A DNA stretch of 64,000 nt from Brachyhypopomus gauderio (Eukaryota > Chordata > Actinopteri > Gymnotiformes > Hypopomidae): contig NW_027507197.1 of assembly GCF_052324685.1 (NCBI RefSeq), positions 1-64,000 on the forward strand, given 5' to 3'. The position numbers were made by a program, and so were the translations under genes. The notes beneath the pieces are model-generated. The model worked only from the letters and a program-made list of their open reading frames with translations, was not told the origin of the DNA and ran no database searches. Positions 34,801-45,155 of the stretch are shown in pieces. Within the stretch, counting starts at the first letter, position 1. Each line of letters opens with the position of its first letter.

Positions 34801-36550
34801 TTGATTCACAGCTTCTTTCATGTGATATGGAATTTGTCTTAATTTCTGTGCCACAGGTGGTACAGACTTATCTACTGTTATCTTGTGTGTGTACCCCTTT
34901 ACATTTCCCAATCCTTTGAATAGTTCTCCATATTCTTTAAACAGGTTCTGAAATCTTTGAGACTGTTGTACTGCACTGACTGTCTCTCTCTTGTTCAGTA
35001 TGTTCAGTGTAAAGCTGGACTTCCGTCCTAACAGTGGCTCAGCATTGCCTCTGATCACATAGACATCGTCCTTCATTCTGTTTCCCTTCCAGTAAAATTC
35101 AGCTTCGAAAAATCCAATGCATGGTAATGGTGTTTTCTGTCCATATGCATAAAACTTTTTCGTTGTTAATTTCAGCTTTGTGTTTGTTTTGAAAAGTCTA
35201 TTGTAAAGACTGTCAGATATAAAGTTACTACTACTTCCTGTGTCTATTACCATTCGCACTATTTGTCCATTAATCCGTATTGGTTCTTTTCCTTCAGGGT
35301 CAACAGAATAAACAAACTCGTCAGAATCGTCTGAGCTGTATTCATCGACATTTCTCAATCTCTCTGGTTTGGTCCTGCCTGACTCTGATTTTCTTTGTTT
35401 TAGATCAGTGTTTCCATAACCACTCTCTTTGTCCGTAGTCTTCTTTCTGCAAACTCGTGCATAATGACCCACTTTCTTGCAATACATGCATTTAGCTGTT
35501 CTGGCCCCACAGTCATCTGCCTTGTGGTTAGTCAATCCACATCTGTAACATACATTGTTTTCCTCATCACAATCTCCTTTCTTGACAGGGCCCTTCTTTT
35601 CAAACCATTGAGGCTGTGTGTGTCTGTCTTTGGTAAAGTTCACAGTACTATCCTTTAGTCTATTGCCGTCTGACAGCGTTTTGGCTTCTGCTTGTGCAGC
35701 TTCAAAAACTCTTGCTACTGTGAGTGTTCTCTCCAATGTAAGTCCATCCTCCTGCAACAGCTTATCACAAAGCCTTCTATTTGCACATTTCTCCACAATT
35801 TGGTCCCGTATCATGTCTGATTCTAGCCCTGCAAAGTCACACGATCTGGCCAGTTCCCGGAGTGCATTCACATATGCATCAATAGTCTCGTCCTGAGCCT
35901 GAGTTCTCTGTCTAAATTTATGCCTCTCGAGCACTACATTTCTCCGTGGTGTAAAGTATTTGTCCAGCACGGTTATTGTCTGCTGATAAGTGTCCTTCGG
36001 ACCTTCTAAGTTAGCAAAAATACGTTGGACGGAGGTTCCTATACAATGTAGCAAAGTAGCTCTTCTCACCTCATCCGTGCTGTGTATGGATCCACTGGCA
36101 ATTTCGAAAATCTTATACGAGTCCATCCACAATTTATATTCCGTGTACAGATCTGCTACTCCCATATTCAAAGAATTTGGTGGTAATATTTGTACCATCG
36201 TATTCCCACCTGGCTGTGCTTGTCCATTAGCATTTCCCGTAGGCTCGTCCGCCATTTCGTTGTGCAGATCACGCTAACTCTGCTAGCTCACAAAATGCAA
36301 TCAGGTCCTAAAGTTTCTAAAGTCGGTTCGGAACGTTAAATCCGTGTCGTTCTTCTCTTCACTTTAATGTGTCTTGATTCTTTGTTTATCCTCGTCGCCA
36401 TAAATGTTGTGTTGTTCAATAATGAGACCTGTTGATTACTTTAAGTCTTTTTCCTTTATTCTCCTTCGTCATCTACTCCCGCTACACTTCTTCTCTTCCC
36501 TTCACTCCTCCCCTCTAGCACCCCCTAGCGGGCTCTATAACTATACTACA
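31869..36550 (-). mobile_element. Ty3/gypsy LTR retrotransposon, looks whole
   Basis: Two LTRs of 146 bp (31869-32014 and 36405-36550) look identical over their full length, and the element is flanked by the 5-bp duplication CTCAC (31864-31868 and 36551-36555). The minus-strand order is LTR, primer-binding region beginning TGGCGACGAGGAT, one long gag-pol frame, a purine tract next to the second LTR, LTR. Short LTRs and a single gag-pol frame fit the mag-like group, which is a tentative placement. It interrupts one unit of the 174-bp array. Identical LTRs mean a recent insertion. No breaks are visible. Confidence 0.9.
32173..36255 (-). CDS. gag-pol polyprotein of the gypsy element (1360 residues)
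   Basis: Fossil retroelement protein, a single open frame on the minus strand. Parts in order: gag with two zinc knuckles ([14 protein letters not shown] and [14 protein letters not shown], about residues 235-270), an aspartic protease ([10 protein letters not shown], near 335), reverse transcriptase (YMDDMVLY, near 625), RNase H, then an integrase with HHCC finger and catalytic core ([21 protein letters not shown]). No envelope frame is seen. The reading frame looks whole. Confidence 0.9.
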   Translation of the reverse strand: MADEPTGNANGQAQPGGNTMVQILPPNSLNMGVADLYTEYKLWMDSYKIFEIASGSIHSTDEVRRATLLHCIGTSVQRIFANLEGPKDTYQQTITVLDKYFTPRRNVVLERHKFRQRTQAQDETIDAYVNALRELARSCDFAGLESDMIRDQIVEKCANRRLCDKLLQEDGLTLERTLTVARVFEAAQAEAKTLSDGNRLKDSTVNFTKDRHTQPQWFEKKGPVKKGDCDEENNVCYRCGLTNHKADDCGARTAKCMYCKKVGHYARVCRKKTTDKESGYGNTDLKQRKSESGRTKPERLRNVDEYSSDDSDEFVYSVDPEGKEPIRINGQIVRMVIDTGSSSNFISDSLYNRLFKTNTKLKLTTKKFYAYGQKTPLPCIGFFEAEFYWKGNRMKDDVYVIRGNAEPLLGRKSSFTLNILNKRETVSAVQQSQRFQNLFKEYGELFKGLGNVKGYTHKITVDKSVPPVAQKLRQIPYHMKEAVNQELDKMLEQNIIEEVNEGSEWVSNLLLTPKKDTVELRLCADLREVNKAVIRERHPVPTVDSILQAVQGSKVYAKLDARKGFWQIDLDPESRHLTTFITHRGCYRYKKVPFGLSSAPEAYQKAMDLLLSGMPGVVCYMDDMVLYADDEEQLEERLRRVFKRFQERGLTLNKDKCVLGLNQIEILGHVISGEGIKPDPRKVEAISKAPRPENISQLRSFLGTCGFLMKFIPDYANMSEPLRRLTRKGEEWQWTTETEKSFKDMKRALVSQPCLAYFKLDAPTTVIADASPIGLGAVLLQKQSTGQNKPIAYASRSLTATERRYSQIEREALGCVWAVEHFRTYLWGGKFTIQTDHKPLIYMFNPEKATMLPPRIQRLGMRLHPFEYKIEHVVGKCNIADSLSRLPLSAAECSKYVDTYMERVLSILASEVPAMTLEDIRKDTQEDNTLNQLISIIETGQWPTNMTEELQPYKRCAEELSTHNGLILRAHRIVLPKSKTRQAMNIAHETHQGIVRTKQSLRNKFYWPNMDIDIERLIRHCNTCILNQPLHDDQPLQPLELPPKPWTKLGVDLVGPIDNKHILTVIDYYTSYPEAVVVSDISSQTVTGELMKIFARFGYPLEVVTDNGRQFVSTLFDSFLKTCGIKHIRASPYYPKSNGKIERFHRYLKKAFRVSECEGKRWTDELSKILMAYRTTTHRASGETPAYLIFGRDMRNQLPHWGEEENENRDIRKHHDEYKKKMKEYADKKHGAKEHGFEVGDIVYIANLENNKLDSRYKDVRYVIVRSTSDSSFELVNTENGSRVMRNVKHLRHAPIIGEVNIPEPETPDLDIRAPEDLLQSQHLPTETPQETVTVPETALADELTTRSGRVIRKPARYRM

Positions 36551-36948
36551 CTCACCATGTAAAATATTAATAAGGAAGCTATAATAGATTTTAATCCATA
36601 CTTCCCTTGTCCATACAGTGAGCACAGAGTTAGTAGTGATGTAAAAAAAATATGGGTCTGTACTGAAAGCATGATTTGATAAGGAAAGCATTATTTGATG
36701 TATGATATCAGCCTATCGAGATATGCTCACCATGTAAAATATTAATAAGGAAGCTATAATAGATTTTAATCCACGCTTCCCTTGTCCATACAGTGCGCAC
36801 AGAGTTAGTATTGATGTAAAAAAAATATGGGTCTGTACTGAAAGCATGATTTGATAAGGAAATCATTATTTGATGTATGATATCAGCCTATCGAGATATG
36901 CTCACCATGTAAAATATTAATAAGCAGCACAACTCGACAGAACACCGG

Positions 36949-37740
36949 TCCCTATTCGACACTGAATAAAAAATATACATTTAACATTTAAAACAACTGC
37001 ACAGATAGCACATTAGACAGCTACATATCTAACCCTAGATAGTAGACTGTAGACACATTAGCAATATTTTCATGCTGTTGAGCTGTGTTAGCAATTCTGA
37101 CCATTATAACAGGGTGAAGATATCAAGCGTTATTTTAATGCAATGCATGCCTAGAAGTTAAGATCATTGAACAACAGCCAAGTTGCAGCTTCAACATACG
37201 AATCCACTTGTCAACAGGACAAACTAGCGCAGCTAACACTAATGTAGTTATCCTTGCTAGCATTAACTAACTAGATTATTTCATGGGCCAACCTAAAATA
37301 TCAGATAAAATTTTCCTTACCTTCGTATTTGTGTATGTATGACGAGGCATACATTTTTTTGCTTTAGATCCAGGTTCTGAACCGATCGCAAATACAGGCC
37401 ATCTAATGTGTATTTTTCCTATACTGAAACAAACTGCGTGCGCTACATAAGCAATGTCTTTGGTTTCATTCATGCTTTTCTCCCCCCCAGAGTTGTAAGG
37501 AAAATGCTTTATTGAGTTTGGTTTGGTTTAAAATGTTGTCATTGAGTCCAAGTGCGAATATGGGAGCGGGATAGTATCACCCCGCTTTGTGCAGTATGGT
37601 GGGGAAAAAGCCAAGTTGACAAACTGCAAACGTTTGTGACGGACGAGCAGAGTAAACGTGGCGAACTCGCACAGGCTCGATGAAGGAGAAGTAACGGAGG
37701 CGCGTAACGGCAGAGTGCATCACTTTTAAAAGTAGGTGAG
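36949..37740. other. Right flank of the Ginger-like transposon; nothing recognised
   Basis: AT-rich sequence beyond the CCGG target site. I see no gene, RNA or repeat that I can name. Confidence 0.5.
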
Positions 37741-37750
37741 TTGAAGGAGG

Positions 37751-37860
37751 CGGCACGGTGGTGTAGTGGTTAGCACTTTCGCCTCACAACAAGGCGGTCT
37801 GGGTTCGATTCTCGGTCTGGGCTGCTCTGTGTGGATTTTGCATAAATTTGTGAAAGATTT
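37751..37860 (+). repeat. tRNA-derived SINE head
   Basis: The segment starts ggcggcacggtggtgtagtg and contains A-box (tggtgtagtggttagc) and B-box (gggttcgattctc) promoter motifs at tRNA-like spacing. It is followed by 'gctctgtgtggattttgca', the usual body of fish tRNA-derived SINEs. It is a SINE, not a working tRNA gene, because the acceptor arms do not pair. Confidence 0.7.
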
Positions 37861-38034
37861 AGTGTCCTTTGTGCAAGGGGCGTAAGCATGAAGTTGAAAG
37901 GAAAGCAATTAGTATAAAATAAAAGGATGGTTTTGCAGTAGGTCTGGACCACGGCTTTTTTCAACTGCCGACGTTGGCACTGGAGTAACTTATTACGCTT
38001 ATACTTTACCTGGCGGTCCGGCGTGTACACGGCA

Positions 38035-38125
38035 GCGTCAAGGTCAGATTACGAACCCCCCACTGAGTGGGCAATCGGTTCGTAGCGCAACATGCAATCC
38101 ACTGACCTACGGGAAAACCTCTTCT
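38035..38125 (-). repeat. Possible second tRNA-like SINE
   Basis: The minus strand reads gtaggtcagtggattgcatg ... ggggttcgtaatctgacc, with weak A- and B-box likeness at roughly tRNA spacing. No tail or target duplication was found, so the call is weak. Confidence 0.3.
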
Positions 38126-38703
38126 TACTTAAAAAAAAATAAATTTATCTTTGAAAAAATATATATTGATAATAAAATGAAATAATAAATACCACAATAA
38201 GATTACTTTTTAATTTATACCATTAGTTTAATAAAGAATCAAATTTCGCCGTTTTGAAAGAAAAGATCATATATCAAACATTTGAAGATACAAGACGGAA
38301 GTTAGCATAGCAACGTCAACAAACGTTGACCGCGTAGTGAGCATGCGCACAGTGCTGTTTAGCTAATGTAAATTGGTTGTTAAAAATGTTTGTCATTTAA
38401 AAACTCATACGATTTTTTATTATTTTATTCTTCTGTGAAAACACAAATTTCTGGGTTTTTCCCCCCTGGAAAATGATTTATCAACTTTATTAACATAACT
38501 CTCCAAGATGACTAGTAGTATTGTTGGAGAATTTTATTTGTAAAAGAATGCTAAGGTATATTTTAACCACAATGCTCAAGAATGAAAGCTCATATATTCT
38601 AATCAAACAGCTTTTTATAATCCTTATAGAATTTGACTAGCCTTAAAGTATTAACCAAATTTCTTATGTTAATCACGTTATATTTTGCTCACATTGTAGT
38701 ATT

Positions 38704-38976
38704 TGTCACAGTACGGCGGGCCCACTGCTGGTCGCCCCCGTCTACAGCGGCAGCTGTCCTGTATCGTTGCGTTGTGTGTGTCCCTCGGGTGGGCGGAGCC
38801 CGTGATCCGTCTCACCTGAGGGTCGTTTGTTTGCCTATATATGTCTTGTCTTTTGTACCAGTTGACCGCTGGTTATTATATCCTTAATTCCGATCAAAGT
38901 CACGGGTTTTTGGTTTGCGCACTTTTCTTTTAAACGTGAACGCTTCCATTTTATTTCGCTCACCCTGCCCGTCACA
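38704..38976 (+). mobile_element. Solo LTR with perfect 5-bp target duplication
   Basis: A 273-bp segment starts TGTCACAG and ends CCGTCACA, flanked by GTATT on both sides (38699-38703 and 38977-38981). A TATA-like 'cctatatatg' near 38836 supports plus orientation. It is a fossil solo LTR. The stretches 38130-38698 and 38982-39500 hold nothing recognisable. Confidence 0.85.
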
Positions 38977-39511
38977 GTATTAATCAAATTGCTTATTATC
39001 AAGAGTGTCGGAGAAAATGATTGTCTGCTCTTTCCCATATTCTAAGTGCCTGCAGGATACAGGATGTTTAAAATAAGCTTCTGTAGGTCAGTTTGACAAG
39101 ACCAGGAAGCGAAGACCTCGCTTCCACTCTTAGTAAGGAAACATCTGTATGTTTAACGTATGTAATCTCCTATGTATGGCTTTTGTGACACAACAGAGGG
39201 TAGACGGCATCCTTGCACTCTGGGACAAACTGCCAGAGAGCGACAAAGGCAGTGCTGTCTGCCCGCCACGTCACAGAAACCGACTGTCCAAAAGCAGTCT
39301 TTCCTAGACGTCTGTTGTCGCTGGGACAGAGAGTCTGAAGCGGTAGGCGAACATTCAGTAATCCAGTATCCTTCGGGCTTTTCTAGTTTGGCTTGTATCC
39401 GTGTCACTGATTTCGGTCTGTGTCTGTCTGCAGCTGCTTCCTCGGACAAGGCAGCGGGCCTGCTCAGTGGCCCAGGGTGAGCCGCCTCGTCGAGGCCATT
39501 TGCCCCGGCGC

Positions 39512-39896
39512 TTTGTCGCCTTCACCCTGGTGGGCAGACCATCGCCGGCGTCAGGGTGAACAGGTGGGCTGCCATCATGAGGGACTACGGCGTCAACAGG
39601 GGCGTAGTCCTGGGCAGCCCTGGCCTCGTGGCACGGACCAGAATACAGCTCTTTGAGCTGAATCAGAGGACACTGACCCAGTGGTGAGTTTACCCACCTT
39701 TAAGTCTTTTTGGTTTGAAATTGATCTCATTGACACTGTGAGCTATACAGGCTGATTACTCATAGGCTGTGTTGCATTTCTGTTACAGGTACAAAGCCAG
39801 GAAGAAGAAGCAGGAACAGGACGTTCTGTGCCTGAGCGTTGGCCAGTCCAGCACTCCCACGGTGGCCTCGGAACCCCTCCCTCCCGCGATGAGCTA
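39512..39896 (+). pseudogene. Unidentified two-exon coding-like segment
   Basis: One frame reads FCRLHPGGQTIAGVRVNRWA then MRDYGVNRGVVLGSPGLVAR and FELNQRTLTQW up to a GTGAGT donor at 39684. It resumes after an acceptor at about 39789 as YKARKKKQEQDVLCLSVG and stops at TAG (39894). The splice junction is in phase and the composition is GC-rich and protein-like. I do not recognise the family. It lies just upstream of the IS4EU-like transposase in the same direction and may belong to that or to another transposon. Coding status is moderately likely; function is unknown. Confidence 0.45.
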
Positions 39897-39989
39897 GCTC
39901 CCGGAGCGTCCCACGCACGCCCACCAAGCCTATGACCAACATCAAGGCAGACGCTTCCGGACAGGCTTCCCAGCGCGTCTGAGGCCACC

Positions 39990-40467
39990 TTCCTCCGACG
40001 AGGCTCCAGCCATCCCTGTAACTCGGGTTATCTTGGACTGCACTGAGCTCAGGTGTCAGACACCATCATCACCACTCCTACAAAGTGAGATGTACTCCGC
40101 ATACAAGTCTCACTGCACCATGAAGGGCCTAGTTGGCATCGCCCCACACGGTGCAGTGACATTTGTCTCCTCACTTTACGCTGGGTCAGTCAGTGACAAA
40201 GAGTTATTCAAACAATCAGGATTGGCCAAGTTGCTCACAGAAGAAATGGCAGTGATGATTGGCAAGGGCTTCCTAATTACTGATTGTGTTAAGTGCAAAG
40301 TCTACTGCCCACCATTTTTGTCAAAGCAAAGTCAGATGCCTGCATACCAGGTATCTGAAACGCAATCCATAGCCCGACTTGGTGTACGCGTAGAACGTGT
40401 AATAAGGAGAATCAAACAAAAGTTGTTTGATGGCATAATTTCCTTTTCCCCACACAGTAAACAATAA
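39990..40467 (+). pseudogene. IS4EU/Harbinger-type DDE transposase, C-terminal part
   Basis: The frame 40033-40467 reads DCTELRCQTPSSPLLQSEMY, LVGIAPHGAVTFVSSLYAGS, VSDKELFKQSGLAKLL, then GFLITD and IARLGVRVERVIRRIKQKLF. This is the DDE_Tnp_4 fold, with the first Asp in the DCTE motif, the second expected near the GFLI-D segment, and the closing Glu in RVERVIRRIK. The N-terminal DNA-binding part is not recognised upstream, so the gene is truncated. The nearest partner is the YqaJ nuclease frame facing it at 40870-41593, a pairing known from IS4EU (ISL2EU) transposons. Confidence 0.75.
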
Positions 40468-40869
40468 CCAGTTATTTACAGTGGCATGCCTGTTGTCAAA
40501 CTATCAAAACAAAGCACTAGTTAAGTCATGGGTTAAAATAAAGCTCTTATTTTTATTAATCAAACAATAATTAATTACATATGAATAATTTGTAACATTT
40601 ACATTTGTAACTGTAAATATTTTTTTCATAAACTTTTTTCATATTTCCAGGTTCTTTACATCAAAAACACATTGTGCTGTTTAAGAAAAGCTCAAATACT
40701 GTTAAATAAGGGAACATTTGATTTAAAAAAGATTCTGTATAGAACATGTTAACATTTCAATGACTGATATTTTGTCATATATGTGTAGAAGTAAAATAAA
40801 TCTGTCTTCTCACGAATTTGTCTCTGTACATTTGCATTCATATAAACACGCTCCACAAAAAAATCCTCC

Positions 40870-41593
40870 TTAGCCCACACCACAATCACACCAGTGAAGC
40901 CCGCTGATTAGTAACTGACATTTGAATCTGCCAGTAATACGCATGTCTTTTTTTAGTTTTGAACATCCGTACTCCATATACAGATACTTACAGTCAATGT
41001 AATTCTTCACATTAGGGCATTTAATCTCGACCAAGCCAAACTGGGGGTATTCAGTGGGGTCAAATACGACACCATCAGGGGCTGCACCAAGCCAGTGAGC
41101 ATCTGGGTGGATGATGAGGCCACATGGTGTGTGATTTACATTGAGTATCCTGCAATACTCAGATGCTGCTCCGGACTCCATCTCTAGACCTCTCTTCATT
41201 TCAGCCGTCCGTCTGGTACCTCTGATGATGCGTTCAGCAAGGGACTCTGCAGAGCTATGCCCTCTGACATGGCACACCTCACGAAAACGTGACGCTGTTA
41301 CTCTAGGCTTGAGCCAGAGTTGACATCTCAATTCTGTGAGCCATATCAAGTGACACCTCCAAAGACTTCAGGTGAAAGAGTTCCTGTTCAGTGCACACAA
41401 AAGCACAGGTGGGTGCATCAAGGTGGTGGTCTTTTAGAGGAAGAAGTGGGGTTGATGGCACATCAGGGTGGAGAGTGATGTGTCGTGATGGTAAAACAGG
41501 CTGCTGATATGACAGACCAATGCCTTCCTGCACCATACCAAATGCACACTGCACAGCTGGCTTGTGGGATGCCATGCCTATAGTGGTCACCAT
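40870..41593 (-). pseudogene. YqaJ-type nuclease of an IS4EU-like transposon, unit 1
   Basis: The minus-strand frame 41349-40870 reads RVTASRFREVCHVRG, then MKRGLEMESGAASEY, APDGVVFDPTEY and VEIKCPNVKNY. These are the lambda-exonuclease/YqaJ catalytic elements (Glu in the helix, D of PDG, ExK of EIKCP). The upstream frame 41593-41303 encodes the preceding region (LPLKDHHLDAPTCAF) but is offset by one base near 41310, so the gene is frameshifted. YqaJ proteins accompany the transposase in IS4EU/ISL2EU elements. It faces the transposase remnant at 39990-40467 tail to tail. Confidence 0.8.
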
Positions 41594-41919
41594 GCCCCTG
41601 TAGAGTCCACTCCTACAAATTCAAGTACAGACAATATCCCAAACTATAAGCATTTAGTTTAATATTAAATTAAAGTTTATTGTAACTATACATTTGTGAT
41701 AGAGCAGCTAAACTGCACAATTGCATGTCTAATTAGAAGTAATTAAGCATCATACCTAACTCCACCTTGAGATGTTCCATTTGGCACAGGTTTTGTGATC
41801 ACCATGTTGTTGATTGCTCCTGGCTTTACACCCTAATAATATGGACAAAAGTTGCTGTAATTTAATTCAGGCAGTGAATTAAATTAGATAACCTAGCCAC
41901 TAGGGTGCACACACCAGTG

Positions 41920-43740
41920 TATTTTAGTGCCGGTCCTAAGCCTGGATAAATAGGGAGGGTTGCGTCAGGAAGGGCATCCGGTGTAAAAACTGCGCCAAAT
42001 CAAATGATGCGGATCAAAAACAGAAATTCCATACCGGGTCGGTCGAGGCAGGGCATTAGCGGAAATTGGACTACTGTTGGGACGAGGAGGAGAGGGGGGA
42101 AGAGGGTTCTGAAGCTGAAGGAGAGGAGGCAGAGCAGGAAAGTGGAGGTTAGAGTTGGTACGTTGAATGTGGGCTCTATGACAGGTCAAGGGAGAGAGCT
42201 AGCTGATGCGATGGATAGGAGGAAGATAGATATACTGTGTGTACAGGAGACCAAGTGGAAGGGGAGCAAGGCCAGGAGCATTGGTGGTGGCTTCAAACTC
42301 TTCTATCATGGTGTAGACAGGAAGAGAAATGGAGTAGGGGTAATCCTGAAGGATGAATTTAGTAAGAGTGTAGTGGAGGTAAAGCGAGTAAGTGACAGGG
42401 TGATCTGTGTAAAGTTGGAGATTGATGGGGTGATGATGAATGTCATCAGTACTTATGCTCCTCAGGTAGGTTGTGATGTGGAGGAGAAAGAAGAATTCTG
42501 GAGAGAGTTAGATGAAGTTGTTTTGCAGGTTCCTAATGAAGAGAGTGGTTATTGGAGCAGATTCAAATGGACATGTTGGTGGAGGGAACAGTGATGATGA
42601 GGAGGTGTTGGGTAGATATGGTGTTAATGTAAGGAATATGGAAGGACAAATGGTGGTAGATTTTGCTAAAAGGATGGCTGTAATTAACACTTACTTTAAG
42701 ATAAAGGAAGAGCACAGGGTAACATAAGAGTGGTGGAAGATGCACACAGGTCGACTATATCCTCTGTAGGAGACGAAACCTGAAAGAGGTTAGTGATTGC
42801 AAGGTGTTACCCGGGGAGAGCGTAGCTAAACAGCATAGGATGGTGATATGTAGGATGATGTTGGAGGTGAAGAAGAGGAAGAGAGTGAGAGCGGAACCTA
42901 AGATCAGGTGGTGGAAGTTAAAGGATGAGGACTGTGGTGTAAAATTCAGGGATGAGGTGAGGCAGGTACTGGGTAATGGTGGTGGTGTTCTGGATACCTG
43001 GGATGAAACTTCAAATGCAGTGAGGGATGTGGCTAGGAAGGTACTTGACCTCAGGACAGAGGAAGATAGACAAGGAGTCGTGGTGGTGGAATGAGGAAGT
43101 TCAGGAAAGTTTGAGAGGAAAGCGGTTGGCTAAAAAGAATTGGGATTTTCAGCGAGATGAAGAAAGTAGACAGAGGTACAAGGAGATGTGTCGCAAGGCA
43201 AAGAGAGCAGTGGCAGAAGCTAAAGAGAAGGCATATAGCAAGCTGTATGAGAAGTTGGACACTAAGGAAGGGGAAAAGGATCTGTACAGATTGGCCAGAC
43301 AGAGAAACTGTGATGGGCAGGATGTGCAGCAGGTTAGGATGATAAAGGATAAAGATGGAAATGTGTTGTCTATTGAGGAGAGTGTCTTGGGAAGGTGAAA
43401 GGAGTATTTTGAGGAGCTGATGAATCAAGAGAATGAAAGGGAAAGAAGGTTAGAAGAGGTAGAGGTTGTGAATCAGGAAGTGCCTCAGGTGAGCAAGGAG
43501 GAAGTAAGGGCTGCAATTCAGAGAATGAAGTGTGGTAAGGCAGTTGGACCTGATGATATTCCAGTGGAGGCATGGAAATGTTTGGGAGAGACAGCAGTGG
43601 AGTTCTTGACCTAAGAGGAGGTTTATGGATGCAGTGGTAGAGGATATCAGAGTGGCTGGGGTGTCAGTGGAGGACACTCAGGACAGGGCCAGATGGAGGA
43701 GTTTGATCCGCTGTGGTGACCCCTGAAAGAGAATAGCTGA
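41920..43740 (+). mobile_element. RTE-clade LINE, RT core missing, tandem unit 1
   Basis: The 5' part carries the AP endonuclease: VRVGTLNVGSMTGQGRELA, IDILCVQETKWKGSKARSI, KRNGVGVIL and STYAPQVGCD in frame 42004-42594. The remainder (VVIGADSNGH, FAKRMAVINTYF, then VDYILCRRRNLKEVSDCKV in a shifted frame) completes it. The protein continues to AVGPDDIPVEAWKC, then jumps to RRFMDAV ... RCGDP, skipping the whole RT core. It cannot have moved by its own RT. Nearly identical to 45156-46982. Confidence 0.85.
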
Positions 43741-44093
43741 AAGAAGAAATACAATAAATTAGATCATTCATCTAGTGTGATTATTATAAACTTACGATTG
43801 TCCAAGGTTTGTGCCAGCACTGTTCAGTTTCATTTGTAACTGTAAATATTTTTTTCATAAACTTTTTTCATATTTCCAGGTTCTTTACATCAAAAACACA
43901 TTGTGCTGTTTAAGAAAAGCTCAAATACTGTTAAATAAGGGAACATTTGATTTAAAAAAGATTCTGTATAGAACATTTCAATGACAGATATTTTGTCTTA
44001 TATGTGTAGAAGTAAAATAAATCTGTCTTCTCACGAATTTGTCTCTGTACATCTGCATTCATATAAACACGCTCCACAAAAAAAAAATCCTCC

Positions 44094-44817
44094 TTAGCCC
44101 ACACCACAATCACACCAGTGAAGCCCGCTGATTAGTAACTGACATTTGAATCTGCCAGTAATACGCATGTCTTTTTTTAGTTTTGAACATCCGTACTCCA
44201 TATACAGATACTTACAGTCAATGTAATTCTTCACATTAGGGCATTTAATCTCGACCAAGCCAAACTGGGGGTATTCAGTGGGGTCAAATACGACACCATC
44301 AGGGGCTGCACCAAGCCAGTGAGCATCTGGGTGGATGATGAGGCCACATGGTGTGTGATTTACATTGAGTATCCTGCAATACTCAGATGCTGCTCCGGAC
44401 TCCATCTCTAGACCTCTCTTCATTTCAGCCGTCCGTCTGGTACCTCTGATGATGCGTTCAGCAAGGGACTCTGCAGAGCTATGCCCTCTGACATGGCACA
44501 CCTCACGAAAACGTGACGCTGTTACTCTAGGCTTGAGCCAGAGTTGACATCTCAATTCTGTGAGCCATATCAAGTGACACCTCCAAAGACTTCAGGTGAA
44601 AGAGTTCCTGTTCAGTGCACACAAAAGCACAGGTGGGTGCATCAAGGTGGTGGTCTTTTAGAGGAAGAAGTGGGGTTGATGGCACATCAGGGTGGAGAGT
44701 GATGTGTCGTGATGGTAAAACAGGCTGCTGATATGACAGACCAATGCCTTCCTGCACCATACCAAATGCACACTGCACAGCTGGCTTGTGGGATGCCATG
44801 CCTATAGTGGTCACCAT
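44094..44817 (-). pseudogene. YqaJ-type nuclease, unit 2
   Basis: The two readable frames, 44573-44094 (YqaJ core with APDGVVFDPTEY and VEIKCPNVKNY) and 44817-44527 (upstream region), are identical in protein sequence to unit 1, including the one-base offset between them. The damage therefore predates the tandem duplication. No transposase lies next to this copy. Confidence 0.8.
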
Positions 44818-45155
44818 GCCCCTGTAGAGTCCACTCCTACAAATTCAAGTACAGACAATATCCCAAACTATAAGCATTTAGTTTAATATTAAATTAGAAT
44901 ATTTAAATTAAAGTTAATTGTAACTATACATTTGTGATAGAGCAGCTAAACTGCACAATTGCATGTCTAATTAGAAGTAATTAAGCATCATACCTAACTC
45001 CACCTTGAGATGTTCCATTTGGCACAGGTTTTGTGATCACCATGTTGTTGATTGCTCCTGGCTTTACACCCTAATAATATGGACAAAAGTTGCTGTAATT
45101 TAATTCAGGCAGTGCATTAAATTAGATAACCTAGCCACTAGGGTGCACACACCAG

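Larger units (their letters stand above)
28270..36923. repeat. Array of about 174-bp tandem repeats ending at the transposon's right TIR
   Basis: A unit of 173-177 bp (start word gcctatcgagatatgctc; other landmarks 'ggaagctataatagatttta', 'cttcccttgtccatacag' and 'gcatgatttgataagg') recurs from 30449 at 30623, 30798, 30973, 31146, 31321, 31497, 31673 and 31849, then at about 36710 and 36886. Earlier partial units lie at 28270-28366 and 28700-28845. The array is interrupted by a solo LTR, an L2 piece and a gypsy element. The final unit stops within a base or two of the inverted repeat at 36926. Two sub-variants (ending gtgagc/gtgcgc, 'gatgtgctc' versus 'gatatgctc') alternate. Confidence 0.9.
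22112..36944 (+). mobile_element. Ginger1-like DNA transposon, copy A, with nested insertions
   Basis: The left end TGTTCTGTCGAGTTGTGCT (22112-22130) is repeated inverted at the right end (36926-36944). The flanks are ACGG (22108-22111) and CCGG (36945-36948); copy B has CCGG at its left end, so the original target was probably CCGG. A 4-bp duplication and TGT... ends fit Ginger1, a DNA transposon group whose integrase is related to that of gypsy elements. It carries a split integrase, a ULP1-like protease and a PHD finger, then about ten 174-bp repeats up to the right end. Nested insertions (solo LTR, L2 piece, gypsy element, small MITEs) account for much of the 14.8 kb. The frames are broken in places, so this copy looks immobile. 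Confidence 0.75.
40605..43829. repeat. Tandem duplication, unit 1 (about 3.2 kb)
   Basis: Sequence from 40605 (atttgtaactgtaaatattt) to 43829 repeats almost exactly as 43830-47058. The junction is sharp: 'cagcactgttcagtttc' at 43813-43829 is followed directly by the start of the unit, whereas at the end of unit 2 the same words continue into the sequence shared with copy A. Each unit holds a YqaJ frame and an RTE fragment. Confidence 0.9.

Noticed and set aside
32490-36277. Several plus-strand open frames across the gypsy element
   Set aside because: They are antisense shadows of the long minus-strand gag-pol frame.
37751-37860. tRNA gene
   Set aside because: A and B boxes are present but the arms do not fold into a cloverleaf and a SINE body follows.
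39153-39656. Overlapping frames on both strands near 39.2-39.6 kb
   Set aside because: GC-rich chance frames; the plausible coding frame is the one described at 39512-39896.
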